A DNA stretch of 64,000 nt from Flaviflexus massiliensis (GTDB taxonomy: Bacteria > Actinomycetota > Actinomycetes > Actinomycetales > Actinomycetaceae): NCBI RefSeq assembly GCF_001375495.1, contig NZ_LN831056.1, positions 232,656-296,655 of the forward strand, written 5' to 3'. Positions within the stretch are counted from its first letter, which is position 1; each line of letters starts with the position of its first letter. Made by a program: the position numbers and the translations under genes. Positions 38,919 through 48,049 of the stretch are shown here, piece by piece. The notes beneath the pieces are model-generated. The model made no database searches. It was not told the DNA's origin and worked only from the letters and a program-made list of their open reading frames with translations.

Positions 38919-39140
38919 AATCGTCATCTTCTTAAAGTTTGCTGGATGCCCGCTGTGAAACCGGGTCAAGTTTCCTCAATGTTCCACCCATGACTCCCCA
39001 CCCCGGTAGGGGCGCTCCGTGGCTTTGCAAAAATTTCCAGTTTTCTTCGGGACTCGGTCCAGAAAGTTAAGCGAAGATTAAGTCGTTCGAATCAGACGGA
39101 CAAGAATTCAGATCAGAATTCAAGTGATGAAGTGATACAG

Positions 39141-39168
39141 ATTGGGGACCCCGACCGGGGTCCCCAAT
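39141..39168. terminator. Terminator of pspA
   Basis: ATTGGGGACCCC (39141-39152) pairs perfectly with GGGGTCCCCAAT (39157-39168) around a 4-base loop. It lies 20 bases beyond the pspA stop on the minus strand. Confidence 0.75.
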
Positions 39169-39188
39169 TCATTCTGCCAGGGCAGAGA

Positions 39189-39947
39189 TTAGTAGATGGT
39201 GGTGTCGCCAGCTTCGATGCTGGGGGTTTCCTTCTTGCCGGCCTTGAGAGCGGCAAGGCGTGCCTCTACCTCGGTTGCCTGCGAAGCATCCTCGAGTTCA
39301 GCGAACTGATCAAGCAGGGAGTTGCCCTGGAGCTCAGCACGACCAGCCACGGCTGCCTCTTCGCGGCGGATTTGCTCCTCGAAACGGGAGATCTCCGAGG
39401 TCGGGTCGAGAACGTTGATGGATGCCATGGACTGCTGGACCTGTGCCTGAGCCTGCGCGGACTTCTGGCGAGCAACGAGAGTGTTGCGCTTCGACTTGAG
39501 CTCTTCCAGCTTCTGGTGCATGGTCTGCAGACCATCCTTCAGCTGATCCACGACCTGGTTCTGGGAGGTGATCATCGGCTCCGCGGAACGGGCCTCGTTC
39601 TCGGCATTGATCTGCTTCGTGATCGCAACCTTCGCAAGATCATCGAATTTCTTCGCGTTCGCATCATCACCGGCGGAGCGGAACTGTTCGGCACGATCGG
39701 AGGCGGCAATGGCCTTGCGGCCCCAGTCCTCGGCTTCGGCAAGATCTTCGGCGTGGTCTGCCTCTGCCAGGCGGAGGTTACCGATCGTGACTGCGATAGC
39801 GTCCTCTGCTTCGGAGATGGAGTTGGTGTAGTCACGCACGAGCTGGTCGAGCATCTTCTGAGGGTCTTCTGCACGATCGAGAAGCGCGTTGATGTTGGCC
39901 TTTGCGAGCTGGTTAATGCGTCCGAGGATGGATTGCTTTTCTGCCAT
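39189..39947 (-). CDS. pspA: PspA/IM30 (Vipp1)-family protein
   Basis: This 252-residue peripheral membrane protein forms ESCRT-III-like scaffolds that protect the membrane under stress (family knowledge). It starts SILGRINQLAKANINALLDR, the amphipathic helix, and continues as a long coiled coil rich in Ala, Glu, Gln and Lys (for example IRREEAAVAGRAELQG). A strong AAAGGTTC-type ribosome-binding site lies before the ATG. It follows the TPM-domain gene by about 108 bases in the same direction, a recurrent actinobacterial pairing. Confidence 0.9.
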   Translation of the reverse strand: MAEKQSILGRINQLAKANINALLDRAEDPQKMLDQLVRDYTNSISEAEDAIAVTIGNLRLAEADHAEDLAEAEDWGRKAIAASDRAEQFRSAGDDANAKKFDDLAKVAITKQINAENEARSAEPMITSQNQVVDQLKDGLQTMHQKLEELKSKRNTLVARQKSAQAQAQVQQSMASINVLDPTSEISRFEEQIRREEAAVAGRAELQGNSLLDQFAELEDASQATEVEARLAALKAGKKETPSIEAGDTTIY

Positions 39948-40055
39948 GATGAACCTTTCGTTGGAACGATGTTGTTGGGCAAACTAGGTGGATTGACTGG
40001 AACAGGTTTGTGATTGGAACTAGGTATCGGGCTGGTGTACTTGGTGGAAAGCGAA

Positions 40056-41915
40056 CTAGAAGTCGATGCCGCCACCGAAGCCTCCGCCACCGCCTCCTCC
40101 GCCTCCGCCGAAGCCTCCGAAGCCGCCACCACCGAAGGAGCCGGAACTGAATCCGCCACCGCGGTTGCCGCCCCCGAAACCGCCGGAGAGTATCGAGCCA
40201 ATAATGAGCCCCGGGATCATGCCATCAAAGCCACGCTCGTCATGGTGGTGGCGTCGATAACCACCGTGGTAGTCGGGGCCCGAATTGAAGTCGTTCCTGG
40301 CCTGGGTTTCGGCTTGACGGGCGGAGGTTTCCGCAGCCCGGTAGAGGGAGAGCTGCTGCTGGAAGTCTCTGCTCTTCTCCGCGCGTGAGATGTTGGACAT
40401 CGCGGTGGAGAGGGAGGTGCGGGCGGCGGAGCCGACGAATTGGCGGTTGGCGTTGATGAAGGAGTCGGCGCTGCGGACCGCGAGCTCGGCAGAGGCGCGT
40501 GCGCGGTCAACGCCGCTGGCGAGACGACGCTGGTTCTCTTCTTCTTCGCGGACGCCGGCGAGCGCCGCATCGATCAGCGTCTCTGCTTCCTCGAGGTCGC
40601 GGAGGGCCTTGATCGGATCCGTTTGGCTGTTTGTTGCGTAGGCGAGGGCCTGCTCGGCGTTGACCTTGCGGGCGTGGATGATCGGGTCTTCCCCACCGAG
40701 GCGCTTGGCGTCTGCCACGTCGGAGGAGAGAGAGGCGATGGCGGCCTGGAGGTCCTGCTTCGCCCTATTGAGGGTCTGATCTGCCTCGTTCACTTCCGTC
40801 AACAGTTTCGAGGCCTGCTGGACGTGGTCTTCGGCGATGCGGGCGAAGACGGAGGCTTCACTGCGCTGATTCTGCTCAACCTGAGCCTTACCCTTCGTGA
40901 CAGCTTCCCGTGCCGCACCGAGCAGGCTTGTGATCTGTCCCGGGTAACCCTTGATGGTTTGGAGGGCGGCAGGCGGGAACTTGTAGGCGAGGTTGTCGAT
41001 CTGGGCCTGGGCGGAAGAAATCTGGGGGCCAATCTCTGAGATTCGGACCTCGAGTTCGGCGAGCACGTCGTGAACGCGGGCGTTCATATTCCGCAACCTT
41101 GCGAACTCCTCTTCCTGCTCCCCAATGTACTGGCGGGCCTTAGCCGTGTGCTCGAGGATCCCGGTGTAATAGCGGTGCTGTTCCTGCGGTGTGTCTGGAA
41201 TGTTGTCGTCCAGGAGCTTGCGGAACTCGAAGGCCTGACTGACCTCTTCACGTGCCTTGGTGAGGGCCTCGTCGAACTTGACGGTGGCCTGGACACCGAA
41301 TTCGGCGCGCGCGAACTCGAGCTCGGCAGCGGATTCACGCACCCCATCGTCAGCTTCGATGAGGGCAGTGGCTGCCCGCTTGCTGAGAGCCTCGAGAGAC
41401 TCGGCCTCCCGCTGCTCCTTTGCCTTGCGGTTGCGGGACTTGCGGAACATTGAAAAGCCGATGAGGGCGAGAATAGCGACAACGACAATTCCTAAGACGA
41501 CACCGATGCCGGTGCCGCCACTAGAGGACTCGGCTGACAGCTCATCGGTGATGGTGGTGATGGCAGCATTCCAGTCGCCCTCACGCAAATCTGGTCGGGC
41601 CGTGATGATCGCGGCTTCAACATCGTTCGCGACATCCGGATCCAGCGCCCAGTAGCCAACTTCCGTCGTGTCGGTCGCGATCGCAATGAGCGCATCGTCC
41701 TGATCGAGGACCGAATTGCTGGACTGTGAAGCCCACTCGCTCGGTCCGAGGTTACCGAAATCGGGAACGAAGATGACGTAAACCTCGTGTCCCGTCTCGT
41801 CAGCGAGCTGGTAGAGAGCGTCCTCGGCAGCGCCCTGATCAGCAACAACACCGTCGGAATCAGTTAGCAGGTCCGTGGGGCGGAACGGCTCAACAGCGGG
41901 GAAGTCTCGCATCAT
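40056..41915 (-). CDS. TPM-domain membrane protein with Gly-rich tail
   Basis: The protein has 619 residues. The TPM domain covers ~15-135 (DSDGVVADQGAAEDALYQLA ... GYWALDPDV), one membrane helix lies at about 152-172 followed by RKSRNRKAKEQ, then ~380 residues of coiled coil, and the C-terminus ends in a Gly/Phe repeat tract. TPM proteins normally carry a signal peptide so the domain is outside. None is present here, and a TAA lies in frame just upstream of ATG 41915. By the positive-inside rule the N-terminus would still be outside. TPM domains have been linked to phosphatase activity and photosystem repair. It is in an operon with pspA. Confidence 0.85.
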   Translation of the reverse strand: MMRDFPAVEPFRPTDLLTDSDGVVADQGAAEDALYQLADETGHEVYVIFVPDFGNLGPSEWASQSSNSVLDQDDALIAIATDTTEVGYWALDPDVANDVEAAIITARPDLREGDWNAAITTITDELSAESSSGGTGIGVVLGIVVVAILALIGFSMFRKSRNRKAKEQREAESLEALSKRAATALIEADDGVRESAAELEFARAEFGVQATVKFDEALTKAREEVSQAFEFRKLLDDNIPDTPQEQHRYYTGILEHTAKARQYIGEQEEEFARLRNMNARVHDVLAELEVRISEIGPQISSAQAQIDNLAYKFPPAALQTIKGYPGQITSLLGAAREAVTKGKAQVEQNQRSEASVFARIAEDHVQQASKLLTEVNEADQTLNRAKQDLQAAIASLSSDVADAKRLGGEDPIIHARKVNAEQALAYATNSQTDPIKALRDLEEAETLIDAALAGVREEEENQRRLASGVDRARASAELAVRSADSFINANRQFVGSAARTSLSTAMSNISRAEKSRDFQQQLSLYRAAETSARQAETQARNDFNSGPDYHGGYRRHHHDERGFDGMIPGLIIGSILSGGFGGGNRGGGFSSGSFGGGGFGGFGGGGGGGGGGFGGGIDF

Positions 41916-42150
41916 CAGGCGGCCTTACAGGTCGGGGACTCACGAACAGGGGTGGTCTCGGCCGAAACGGCTGGAGAGCACTGCTGTCAGTTTAGCGGTT
42001 TTGTGGTTCCCGGCACATTGTTGAGGATTTTAGGGTGAATGTTTCGCAACCGGCTAACTTGCGGGGCAAAAACGGCCGCTCAGGCGGCGGTCAAGTTCTT
42101 GCCCTAGACGGTAGACTGGAACAGTATCTCTATAACAAGAAGGAGCTGAC
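41916..42150. promoter_or_regulatory. Divergent promoter region of the TPM and cold-shock genes
   Basis: No gene is seen. TAGACT at 42112-42117 is a possible -10 for the cold-shock gene. AAGAAGGAG at 42137-42145 is its ribosome-binding site, five bases before GTG 42151. Confidence 0.4.
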
Positions 42151-42525
42151 GTGCCTACAGGCAAGGTAAAGTTCTTTAGCCAGGACAAGGGCTTTGGTTA
42201 CATCACCGGCGATGATGGCCGTGATGTGTACTTCCCGGAATCCGTCCTCCCGGTCGGAGTCCGCCCCCGCAAGGGTGCCTCCGTGGAGTACTCGGTTGCC
42301 GAGGGCCGTCGCGGCCTGCACGCCCTGTCCGTAGAGGTCAAGGAAGCACCTGTCTCGGTGGCCAAGGCGAGCCGCCGCAAGCCCGAGGACATGGTTCCCA
42401 TCATTGAGGACCTGATTAAGATTCTTGATTCCGCTTCGGGACAGTTGCGCCGCGGCCGCTACCCAGAGGGCGGTCACCGCATCGCCCAAGCCCTCCGTAC
42501 CCTCGCGAGTGAGTTTGACGCATGA
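42151..42525 (+). CDS. Cold-shock-domain protein with C-terminal extension
   Basis: The protein has 124 residues. The first ~67 are a cold-shock domain with the RNA-binding motifs GKVKFFSQDKGFGYI and DVYFPES. It binds single-stranded RNA or DNA. A helical extension of ~55 residues follows (PEDMVPIIEDLIKILDS ... HRIAQALRTLASEFDA), about double the usual length. This longer actinobacterial form is often next to DUF3027 genes, as here with a 4-base overlap. Confidence 0.9.
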   Translation: MPTGKVKFFSQDKGFGYITGDDGRDVYFPESVLPVGVRPRKGASVEYSVAEGRRGLHALSVEVKEAPVSVAKASRRKPEDMVPIIEDLIKILDSASGQLRRGRYPEGGHRIAQALRTLASEFDA

Positions 42526-43289
42526 GCCGACTTGAACCCGTCCAGTCAGTGACGAAGGAAAAAACCCTCGCTGGCGCGGTCGACATTGCGCGCACCGCGC
42601 TCATCGAGATCACGCCCGAAGAATCCATCGGCGAGCACCGCGGCGTGGTCCTCGAAGGGGAGCGGGTCCTCACCCATGCCTTCGACTGCGTCCTGCCCGG
42701 CTACACCGGCTGGTACTGGGCGGTGACTGTTGCGAGAGCCTCCCGCTCCCGCAAGGTCACGATCAACGAAATGTCGCTCAAGCCCGGCCCGAACGCCCTG
42801 CTTGCACCCGACTGGGTGCCGTGGGCAGACCGCCTCGAACCGGAAGACGTGACGGGGACCGAACCGCTCCCGTACCGTGCTGATGACTACCGGCTCGTCG
42901 AAGGATTCCAGGACACGAGCGACGATGCTGACCAGCTCCAAGAGTTTGAGCTGGGACTCGGCAGGGAACGCGTGCTCTCGATCGAGGGCCGCAAGGAAGC
43001 ATTCTCCCGTTGGTACGACTCAGACCGCGGCCCCAACAATCCCTCGACCCGAGCGGCGAAGGGTAATTGCTCGACATGCGGGTTTATGATGCTCATGGCG
43101 GGCTCCGCCCGCAGCCTCTTCGGTGTGTGCGCGAACGAGTGGTCGCCAGACGATGGCAAGGTCGTGTCACTCGATCACGGCTGCGGCGCCCATTCCGAAA
43201 CGGATGCGCCCCGGCAAAAGAAGCTGTGGGTTCAGACCGAGCCGGTCATTAACGAATCCGATATCGAAATCGTAGAAAGCTCGAACTAA
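42522..43289 (+). CDS. DUF3027 protein
   Basis: This 255-residue actinobacterial protein has the DUF3027 core: FDCVLPGYTGWYWAVTVARA, NALLAPDWVPWADR, and a C-terminal region with NCSTCGFMMLMAGSA, VCANEWSPDDGKVVSLDHGC and GAHSE. The four cysteines and nearby histidines could bind a metal such as zinc (inference). The function is unknown. It overlaps the cold-shock gene by 4 bases and manA by 1 base, so the three are one operon. Confidence 0.85.
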   Translation: MSRLEPVQSVTKEKTLAGAVDIARTALIEITPEESIGEHRGVVLEGERVLTHAFDCVLPGYTGWYWAVTVARASRSRKVTINEMSLKPGPNALLAPDWVPWADRLEPEDVTGTEPLPYRADDYRLVEGFQDTSDDADQLQEFELGLGRERVLSIEGRKEAFSRWYDSDRGPNNPSTRAAKGNCSTCGFMMLMAGSARSLFGVCANEWSPDDGKVVSLDHGCGAHSETDAPRQKKLWVQTEPVINESDIEIVESSN

Positions 43290-44509
43290 TGGAGCGGCTA
43301 CGGGGAGCAATTAAGGACTACGCCTGGGGCTCTGCCGTTGCGATCCCCAAGATGTTTGATCTGCCACCAAGCCGTGGCCCGGTCGCAGAGATCTGGCTCG
43401 GCACCCACCCGCTGGGGCCGGCCGAACTCGCGGACGGCATCGTCTACAACCCGGAGGGCAAACCGGCCGAGCAGAACCTTCTTGATTACATTGATCGGGA
43501 CCCGGAAGGTTGTCTCGGAGCCACCCTGTCGCGCGTGGGCAGCTCCCTGCCCTACCTCCTGAAACTCATTGCCCCCGACCAACCGCTTTCCCTCCAGGTG
43601 CACCCCTCCCGCGCCCAGGCGCGCAGGCGCTTCGACGATGAAGAAGCGGCGGGCGTCGACATTGCCGATCCGGAACGCAATTACCTCGATCGCAATCACA
43701 AGCCGGAACTGCTTCTCGCGGTCACCAAGTTCGAGGCGATTGCCGGGTTTAGGGCGCCGAGGCGGGTCATGGAAGTGGTGGGCGGACTGCCCTGCACGAT
43801 CGCCGACACCCTCCTAACGTTCCTCGCGGATGACATGTCGCCGGTCGGCATGAGGGCCTGCTTCGAATACCTGCTGAGCGATGAGACCAGGCCGAGCGTG
43901 GAAGAGATCGACGAGCTGGTGCAGGGATGCCGCGAGCGCCTCCGCACCGGCACCTCACCGTCGGCCCGCGCGGACCGGATCGTCAATCACCTGGCGGCCT
44001 ACTATCCGGGCGACCCCGGAATTGTTGCCTCCCTCCTTCTTAACCCCGTGACCCTGCAACCGGGTGAAGCCCTGTTTGTGCCCGCGGGCACGGTCCATGC
44101 CTATCTTGCTGGGACCGGGGTGGAGATCATGGCGAACTCCGACAACGTGCTTCGGGCCGGACTTACTTCCAAGCGCATCGATGTTCCCGAGCTGCTGGCC
44201 ACGGTCGACTACACGGCCGCCCCGCCGATCCGCATCGCCCCCGAGCACGTGAGTGAGGTGACGCGCACCTACTACGCTCCGGTCGATGATTTTGAGCTGT
44301 CGGTTACGGAACTCATGGACTGGACGACGAAGCGACCGCTGCCGGGTCGGGGCCCCCGAATCCTGCTCGCACTGTCGGGTGCGATCGAGGTTTCGACGAA
44401 GGAGCAGGGAATCACATTGAACCTCGGCGAGGCCGCCTTCGTGAGGGCCGATGAAGGAAACCTGCAGGTCCAGGGCGTGGGCACTCTGATTCAGGCCGAC
44501 ATTCCCTAA
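43289..44509 (+). CDS. manA: Mannose-6-phosphate isomerase, class I
   Basis: This zinc enzyme interconverts fructose-6-phosphate and mannose-6-phosphate, feeding GDP-mannose and mannan or lipoglycan synthesis. The 406 residues contain PYLLKLIAPDQPLSLQVHPS (metal-binding QVHPS), ELLLAVTKFEAIAGFR, and LFVPAGTVHAYLAGTG, where the histidine is another metal ligand. Length is normal. The ATG shares one base with the DUF3027 stop. The C-terminal cupin-like domain is complete. Confidence 0.94.
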   Translation: MERLRGAIKDYAWGSAVAIPKMFDLPPSRGPVAEIWLGTHPLGPAELADGIVYNPEGKPAEQNLLDYIDRDPEGCLGATLSRVGSSLPYLLKLIAPDQPLSLQVHPSRAQARRRFDDEEAAGVDIADPERNYLDRNHKPELLLAVTKFEAIAGFRAPRRVMEVVGGLPCTIADTLLTFLADDMSPVGMRACFEYLLSDETRPSVEEIDELVQGCRERLRTGTSPSARADRIVNHLAAYYPGDPGIVASLLLNPVTLQPGEALFVPAGTVHAYLAGTGVEIMANSDNVLRAGLTSKRIDVPELLATVDYTAAPPIRIAPEHVSEVTRTYYAPVDDFELSVTELMDWTTKRPLPGRGPRILLALSGAIEVSTKEQGITLNLGEAAFVRADEGNLQVQGVGTLIQADIP

Positions 44510-44547
44510 CTACTGTCTCAAAGTTCGGACTCTTTTCTTCTCATTGG

Positions 44548-46032
44548 GTGAGATGGGAGTTTGTTGGGAACGTTTTTTCGTCAACTATCGGTGGAGTGAA
44601 CGAACTACTGAACCGCACGTTTAAAATCACCGAACGTGGCTCCTCCGTGGGTCAGGAGCTCCGTGGTGGGCTCGTCACCTTCTTCGCGATGAGCTACATC
44701 CTTGTCCTCAACCCGATCATCCTCTCCACACCTGACTCGACCGGGCACTTCCTGGGCGGCGGCACCGACGGTGCCAACACCCCCGCCATCGCGGCCGGTA
44801 CCGCTCTCGTGGCCGGTGTCATGTCGCTTCTGATGGGTACGGTCGCCAACTACCCGATGGCGATCGCAGCCGGACTTGGCCTGAACGCGATGCTGGCCTA
44901 CACGGTCGTCTCGCTCCCGGGAATGACGTGGGCGGATGCCATGGGCATCGTCGTCCTCGAAGGTATCGTCATCCTGCTTCTCGTGCTCTCGGGCCTACGG
45001 GAAGCTATTTTTAAAGCAGTTCCCGGGTTCCTCAAGACCGCGATCTCGGTCGGCATCGGTCTCTTCATCGCCCTCGTTGGCCTGGTGAACGCCGGCATTA
45101 TCCGTCCCGGTTCCGGAACCCCGCTCGATCTTGGCATCAACGGTTCGATCGCGTCCTGGCCGCTCATTGTCTTCATCATCGGCCTGCTGTCGATCATCGT
45201 CCTCATGGTGAAGAAGGTGCGCGGCGCGATCCTCATCGGCATTGTAATCGCGACGATCTCCGCCATTGTCGTTGAGGCGATCTTCAAGCTCGGTGCCCAG
45301 GGCCCCGATGGTTCGAACCCGACCGGTTGGGGGCTGACCGTTCCCTCCCTCCAGGGCTCGCCCGTCTCGGTTCCCGAATTCTCCACCATTGGTGTTTTCT
45401 CCATCGCCGGACCCTTCGAGAAGATCTCGGTCATTGCCGTCCTCGTTCTCGTCTTCTCCCTCATGCTCGCCGACTTCTTCGACACGATGGGCACGATGGT
45501 GGCCGTTGGTTCGGAAGGTAATCTCCTCGACAAGGATGGCAACCCGCCGCGCATGCGCCAGATCCTCGCCATTGACTCCCTTGGCGCTATCGCCGGCGGC
45601 GCTGGTGGCGTCTCCTCGAACACTGCCTACATCGAGTCTGCCACCGGCGTGGCAGACGGTGCTCGCACCGGTCTCGCCTCCGTCACCACGGGCATCCTGT
45701 TCTTGGCATGCACGTTCTTGGCGCCGCTTGCCGGCATGGTTCCCTACGAGGCTGCCACCCCGGCACTCGTTGTTGTTGGCTTCCTTATGATGCAGCAGGT
45801 CGGGCAGATCGACTGGCAGGATCTCGTCGTCGGCATTCCCGCCTTCCTGACGATCGTCTTCATGCCTTTCGCCTACTCCATCACCGTCGGTATCGGCATG
45901 GGCTTCATCTCCTACGTCATCCTCGCAGCGGTTGCTCGCCGCAAGGTGCACCCGCTCCTGTGGGTCGTCAGCATCCTGTTCGTGTTCTACTTCGTGCGCG
46001 GACCCATCGAGACCGCCCTCGGCCTCGCCTAG
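44548..46032 (+). CDS. NCS2-family purine permease (AzgA/GhxP-like)
   Basis: This 494-residue permease of about 12-14 membrane segments imports hypoxanthine, guanine or adenine with protons. The start block TFFAMSYILVLNPIILSTPD and the later ADFFDTMGTMVAVG and GGVSSNTAYIESATGVADG are typical for the AzgA branch. GTG 44548 is the longest start. GTG 44596 (before NELLNRTFKITERG) matches where relatives begin, but has a ribosome-binding site that is too close. The exact substrate cannot be decided. Confidence 0.9.
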   Translation: MRWEFVGNVFSSTIGGVNELLNRTFKITERGSSVGQELRGGLVTFFAMSYILVLNPIILSTPDSTGHFLGGGTDGANTPAIAAGTALVAGVMSLLMGTVANYPMAIAAGLGLNAMLAYTVVSLPGMTWADAMGIVVLEGIVILLLVLSGLREAIFKAVPGFLKTAISVGIGLFIALVGLVNAGIIRPGSGTPLDLGINGSIASWPLIVFIIGLLSIIVLMVKKVRGAILIGIVIATISAIVVEAIFKLGAQGPDGSNPTGWGLTVPSLQGSPVSVPEFSTIGVFSIAGPFEKISVIAVLVLVFSLMLADFFDTMGTMVAVGSEGNLLDKDGNPPRMRQILAIDSLGAIAGGAGGVSSNTAYIESATGVADGARTGLASVTTGILFLACTFLAPLAGMVPYEAATPALVVVGFLMMQQVGQIDWQDLVVGIPAFLTIVFMPFAYSITVGIGMGFISYVILAAVARRKVHPLLWVVSILFVFYFVRGPIETALGLA

Positions 46033-46110
46033 GAGAAGTGGGAGGGCGGCAGTCACCCTTATTGATCTCTGCCAGATCTCTCCATGCTCTCCATGAATTG
46101 AATACAGCGC

Positions 46111-46140
46111 CAGTGCGCCACCCATCCGGGTGGCGCACTG
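46111..46140 (+). terminator. Terminator of the purine permease gene
   Basis: CAGTGCGCCACCC (46111-46123) pairs perfectly with GGGTGGCGCACTG (46128-46140) around ATCC. No long T tract follows. Confidence 0.7.
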
Positions 46141-46210
46141 TGCATTGCACGCCGAAACCCACGTGACTGTGATCGAGTAGATGCCATCCTGCTATGGTTT
46201 CCGTGGCTAA

Positions 46211-46225
46211 TAGTTTGCTAAACTA
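46211..46225. promoter_or_regulatory. MarR-type operator overlapping a promoter
   Basis: TAGTTTGCTAAACTA is a perfect palindrome with 6-base arms around GCT. The inner TAAACT (46219-46224) is a likely -10, eight bases before GTG 46233. A repressor bound here would block its own, probably leaderless, transcript. Confidence 0.7.
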
Positions 46226-46232
46226 AGTAATC

Positions 46233-46643
46233 GTGCTTGATCGTGATGACGTTGGAGAATCCTTAAGGGTAGCGGTCCTTCACATGTCCCGATCGGTTCG
46301 GGGAATGGCGAAGGTTGGCGAGTCACGCTATTGCGTTCTTCGGGCTTTAAACCAGGGTCCTATGAGCATGAGTGAATTGGCGCGACACGAACGCGTTTCC
46401 ATGCCCTCCATGTCCAAACTCATTGCCTCCATGACCGACCAGGGGTTGGTCGAGAGGGTGCGGGACGAGGCTGATGGCAGACGGGTTGTTGTCAGCATGA
46501 CCGAGGAGGGCCGCGACACGCTTATCGAGGCAGCATCGTCAGGCACGGCAGGTATACGAAACTTTCTTCAGGAATTAAAGGAGGATGACATCCTCGTCTT
46601 GGCCCGCGCAGCGGAGCTCATGAGGGGGTTGCCTACCACGTGA
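46233..46643 (+). CDS. MarR-family transcriptional regulator
   Basis: This 136-residue winged-helix regulator has the reading head GPMSMSELARHERVSMPSMSKLIASM followed by a wing with RVRDEADGRRVVVSMTEEG, typical of MarR. GTG 46233 has no ribosome-binding site. A palindromic operator lies over the promoter, so it is probably self-regulated. It overlaps the efflux transporter gene by 4 bases and most likely controls it. The inducing ligand is unknown. Confidence 0.9.
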   Translation: MLDRDDVGESLRVAVLHMSRSVRGMAKVGESRYCVLRALNQGPMSMSELARHERVSMPSMSKLIASMTDQGLVERVRDEADGRRVVVSMTEEGRDTLIEAASSGTAGIRNFLQELKEDDILVLARAAELMRGLPTT

Positions 46644-48049
46644 GTCGCACGTTTCTTTCGCTCAAAATCTATAACTACAGGGTATGGTTCTTCACGGCCA
46701 TTGTCGCCAACACGGGTACGTGGATGCAGAGGGTGGCACAGGACTGGCTCGTTCTCACCGAACTGACGGACAATGATGCCTTTGCTGTCGGTGTGACAAC
46801 TGCGCTCCAGTTTCTTCCACTCCTTCTTGTTACTCCGTATGCGGGGGTGCTTGCTGACAGGTATGACAAGCGGAAGATCATGTACGTCACCCAGTCCCTC
46901 ATGGGCCTTCTTGCCCTCGGGCTGGGCGTGCTTGTCCTAACCGACCATGCCACCGTTGAACTTGTCTACGTTTTCGCGTTCGTGCTCGGCACCGTGTCCG
47001 CTTTTGACACCCCGCCCCGCCAAGTCTTCGTTTCCGAACTTGTTCCCCCGTCCCATCTGGCCAACGCAATCGGTCTCAACTCGGCAAGCTTCAACTCCGC
47101 GCGCCTGCTCGGCCCCGCGGTCGCCGGCCTCCTTATCGCCGCTGTCGGAACCGGCTGGGTCTTCGTGATCAATGGCTTCTCGTTTGGTGCGACCCTCATC
47201 GGCCTCATGATTATGAGGTCGAAAGACTTCCACAGCAGCGTGCCCCAGCCCCGCGCAAAAGGGCAGATCCGGCAGGCAGTATCCTACGTTCGGCACCGCT
47301 CCGACATTATCGTCATCATGGTCGTGGCCGGTGTTGTCTCCTGCCTGGGCCTGAACTTTCAGCTGACGAGCGCGAGCATGGCATCCGAAGTGTTCGGTAA
47401 GGACGCGGGCGAGTACGGCCTACTCGGCTCGATCATGGCGATTGGATCCCTGACCGGTGCGCTCATGGCGGCGCGCAGGAAAGAATCGCGGGTGCGACTG
47501 GTGGTCATGTCGGCCTTTGGCTTCGGCATTGCTGCCGGGATCAATGCGATGATGCCGACCTACTGGACCTACGCCATCTCCTGCATCCTCGTCGGCTACT
47601 TCACGCTCACGATGCTCACCTCTGCGAACATGGCAATCCAGAGCTCCGTTGATCCCGCGATCCGCGGGCGGATCATGGCGCTATATCAGGTGGTGCTCAT
47701 GGGCTCCACCCCGATCGGCGCCCCGATCGTCGGTGCCATCTCAGATGGCGTTCACCCCCGCTGGGGCATCGGTATTGGCGCCATCTCCGCACTCGTCGTG
47801 TCCGTGGGTGCGCTGATCTGGGCGCGCAAGAACTGGCGCGTGACCTTCGAGTACCGCAGGGACGAAACACCCCACCTCCTCATCATCGGCCCGGCCGAGC
47901 ACGCTGAGAACAGGGCCCGTCGGGCCGCCGAGAAGGCGAAGCGCCGCACGAGCGAACGAACGCTCGATGCGACGACATCGGAGATGGCGGCGATCAGTTC
48001 GTCGACAGTTGCTGTCCCACCCAGGTCAGCGACTCCAGAAGAGCCCTAA
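46640..48049 (+). CDS. MFS efflux transporter
   Basis: This 469-residue transporter of about 12 membrane segments starts with FLSLKIYNYRVWFFTAIVA and has the MFS motif A region GVLADRYDKRKIMYV between segments 2 and 3. It belongs to the EntS-like MFS group (MQRVAQDWLVLTEL). The C-terminal ~60 residues are a basic cytoplasmic tail. It is coupled to a marR gene, so multidrug or metabolite export is likely. Its 3' end overlaps the convergent serC gene by 56 bases. Confidence 0.9.
   Translation: MSRTFLSLKIYNYRVWFFTAIVANTGTWMQRVAQDWLVLTELTDNDAFAVGVTTALQFLPLLLVTPYAGVLADRYDKRKIMYVTQSLMGLLALGLGVLVLTDHATVELVYVFAFVLGTVSAFDTPPRQVFVSELVPPSHLANAIGLNSASFNSARLLGPAVAGLLIAAVGTGWVFVINGFSFGATLIGLMIMRSKDFHSSVPQPRAKGQIRQAVSYVRHRSDIIVIMVVAGVVSCLGLNFQLTSASMASEVFGKDAGEYGLLGSIMAIGSLTGALMAARRKESRVRLVVMSAFGFGIAAGINAMMPTYWTYAISCILVGYFTLTMLTSANMAIQSSVDPAIRGRIMALYQVVLMGSTPIGAPIVGAISDGVHPRWGIGIGAISALVVSVGALIWARKNWRVTFEYRRDETPHLLIIGPAEHAENRARRAAEKAKRRTSERTLDATTSEMAAISSSTVAVPPRSATPEEP

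Noticed and set aside
44995-46125. Minus-strand open frame of 376 codons
   Set aside because: It is opposite the purine permease; the His/Asp/Glu-rich translation is typical of an antisense shadow of membrane-protein codons.
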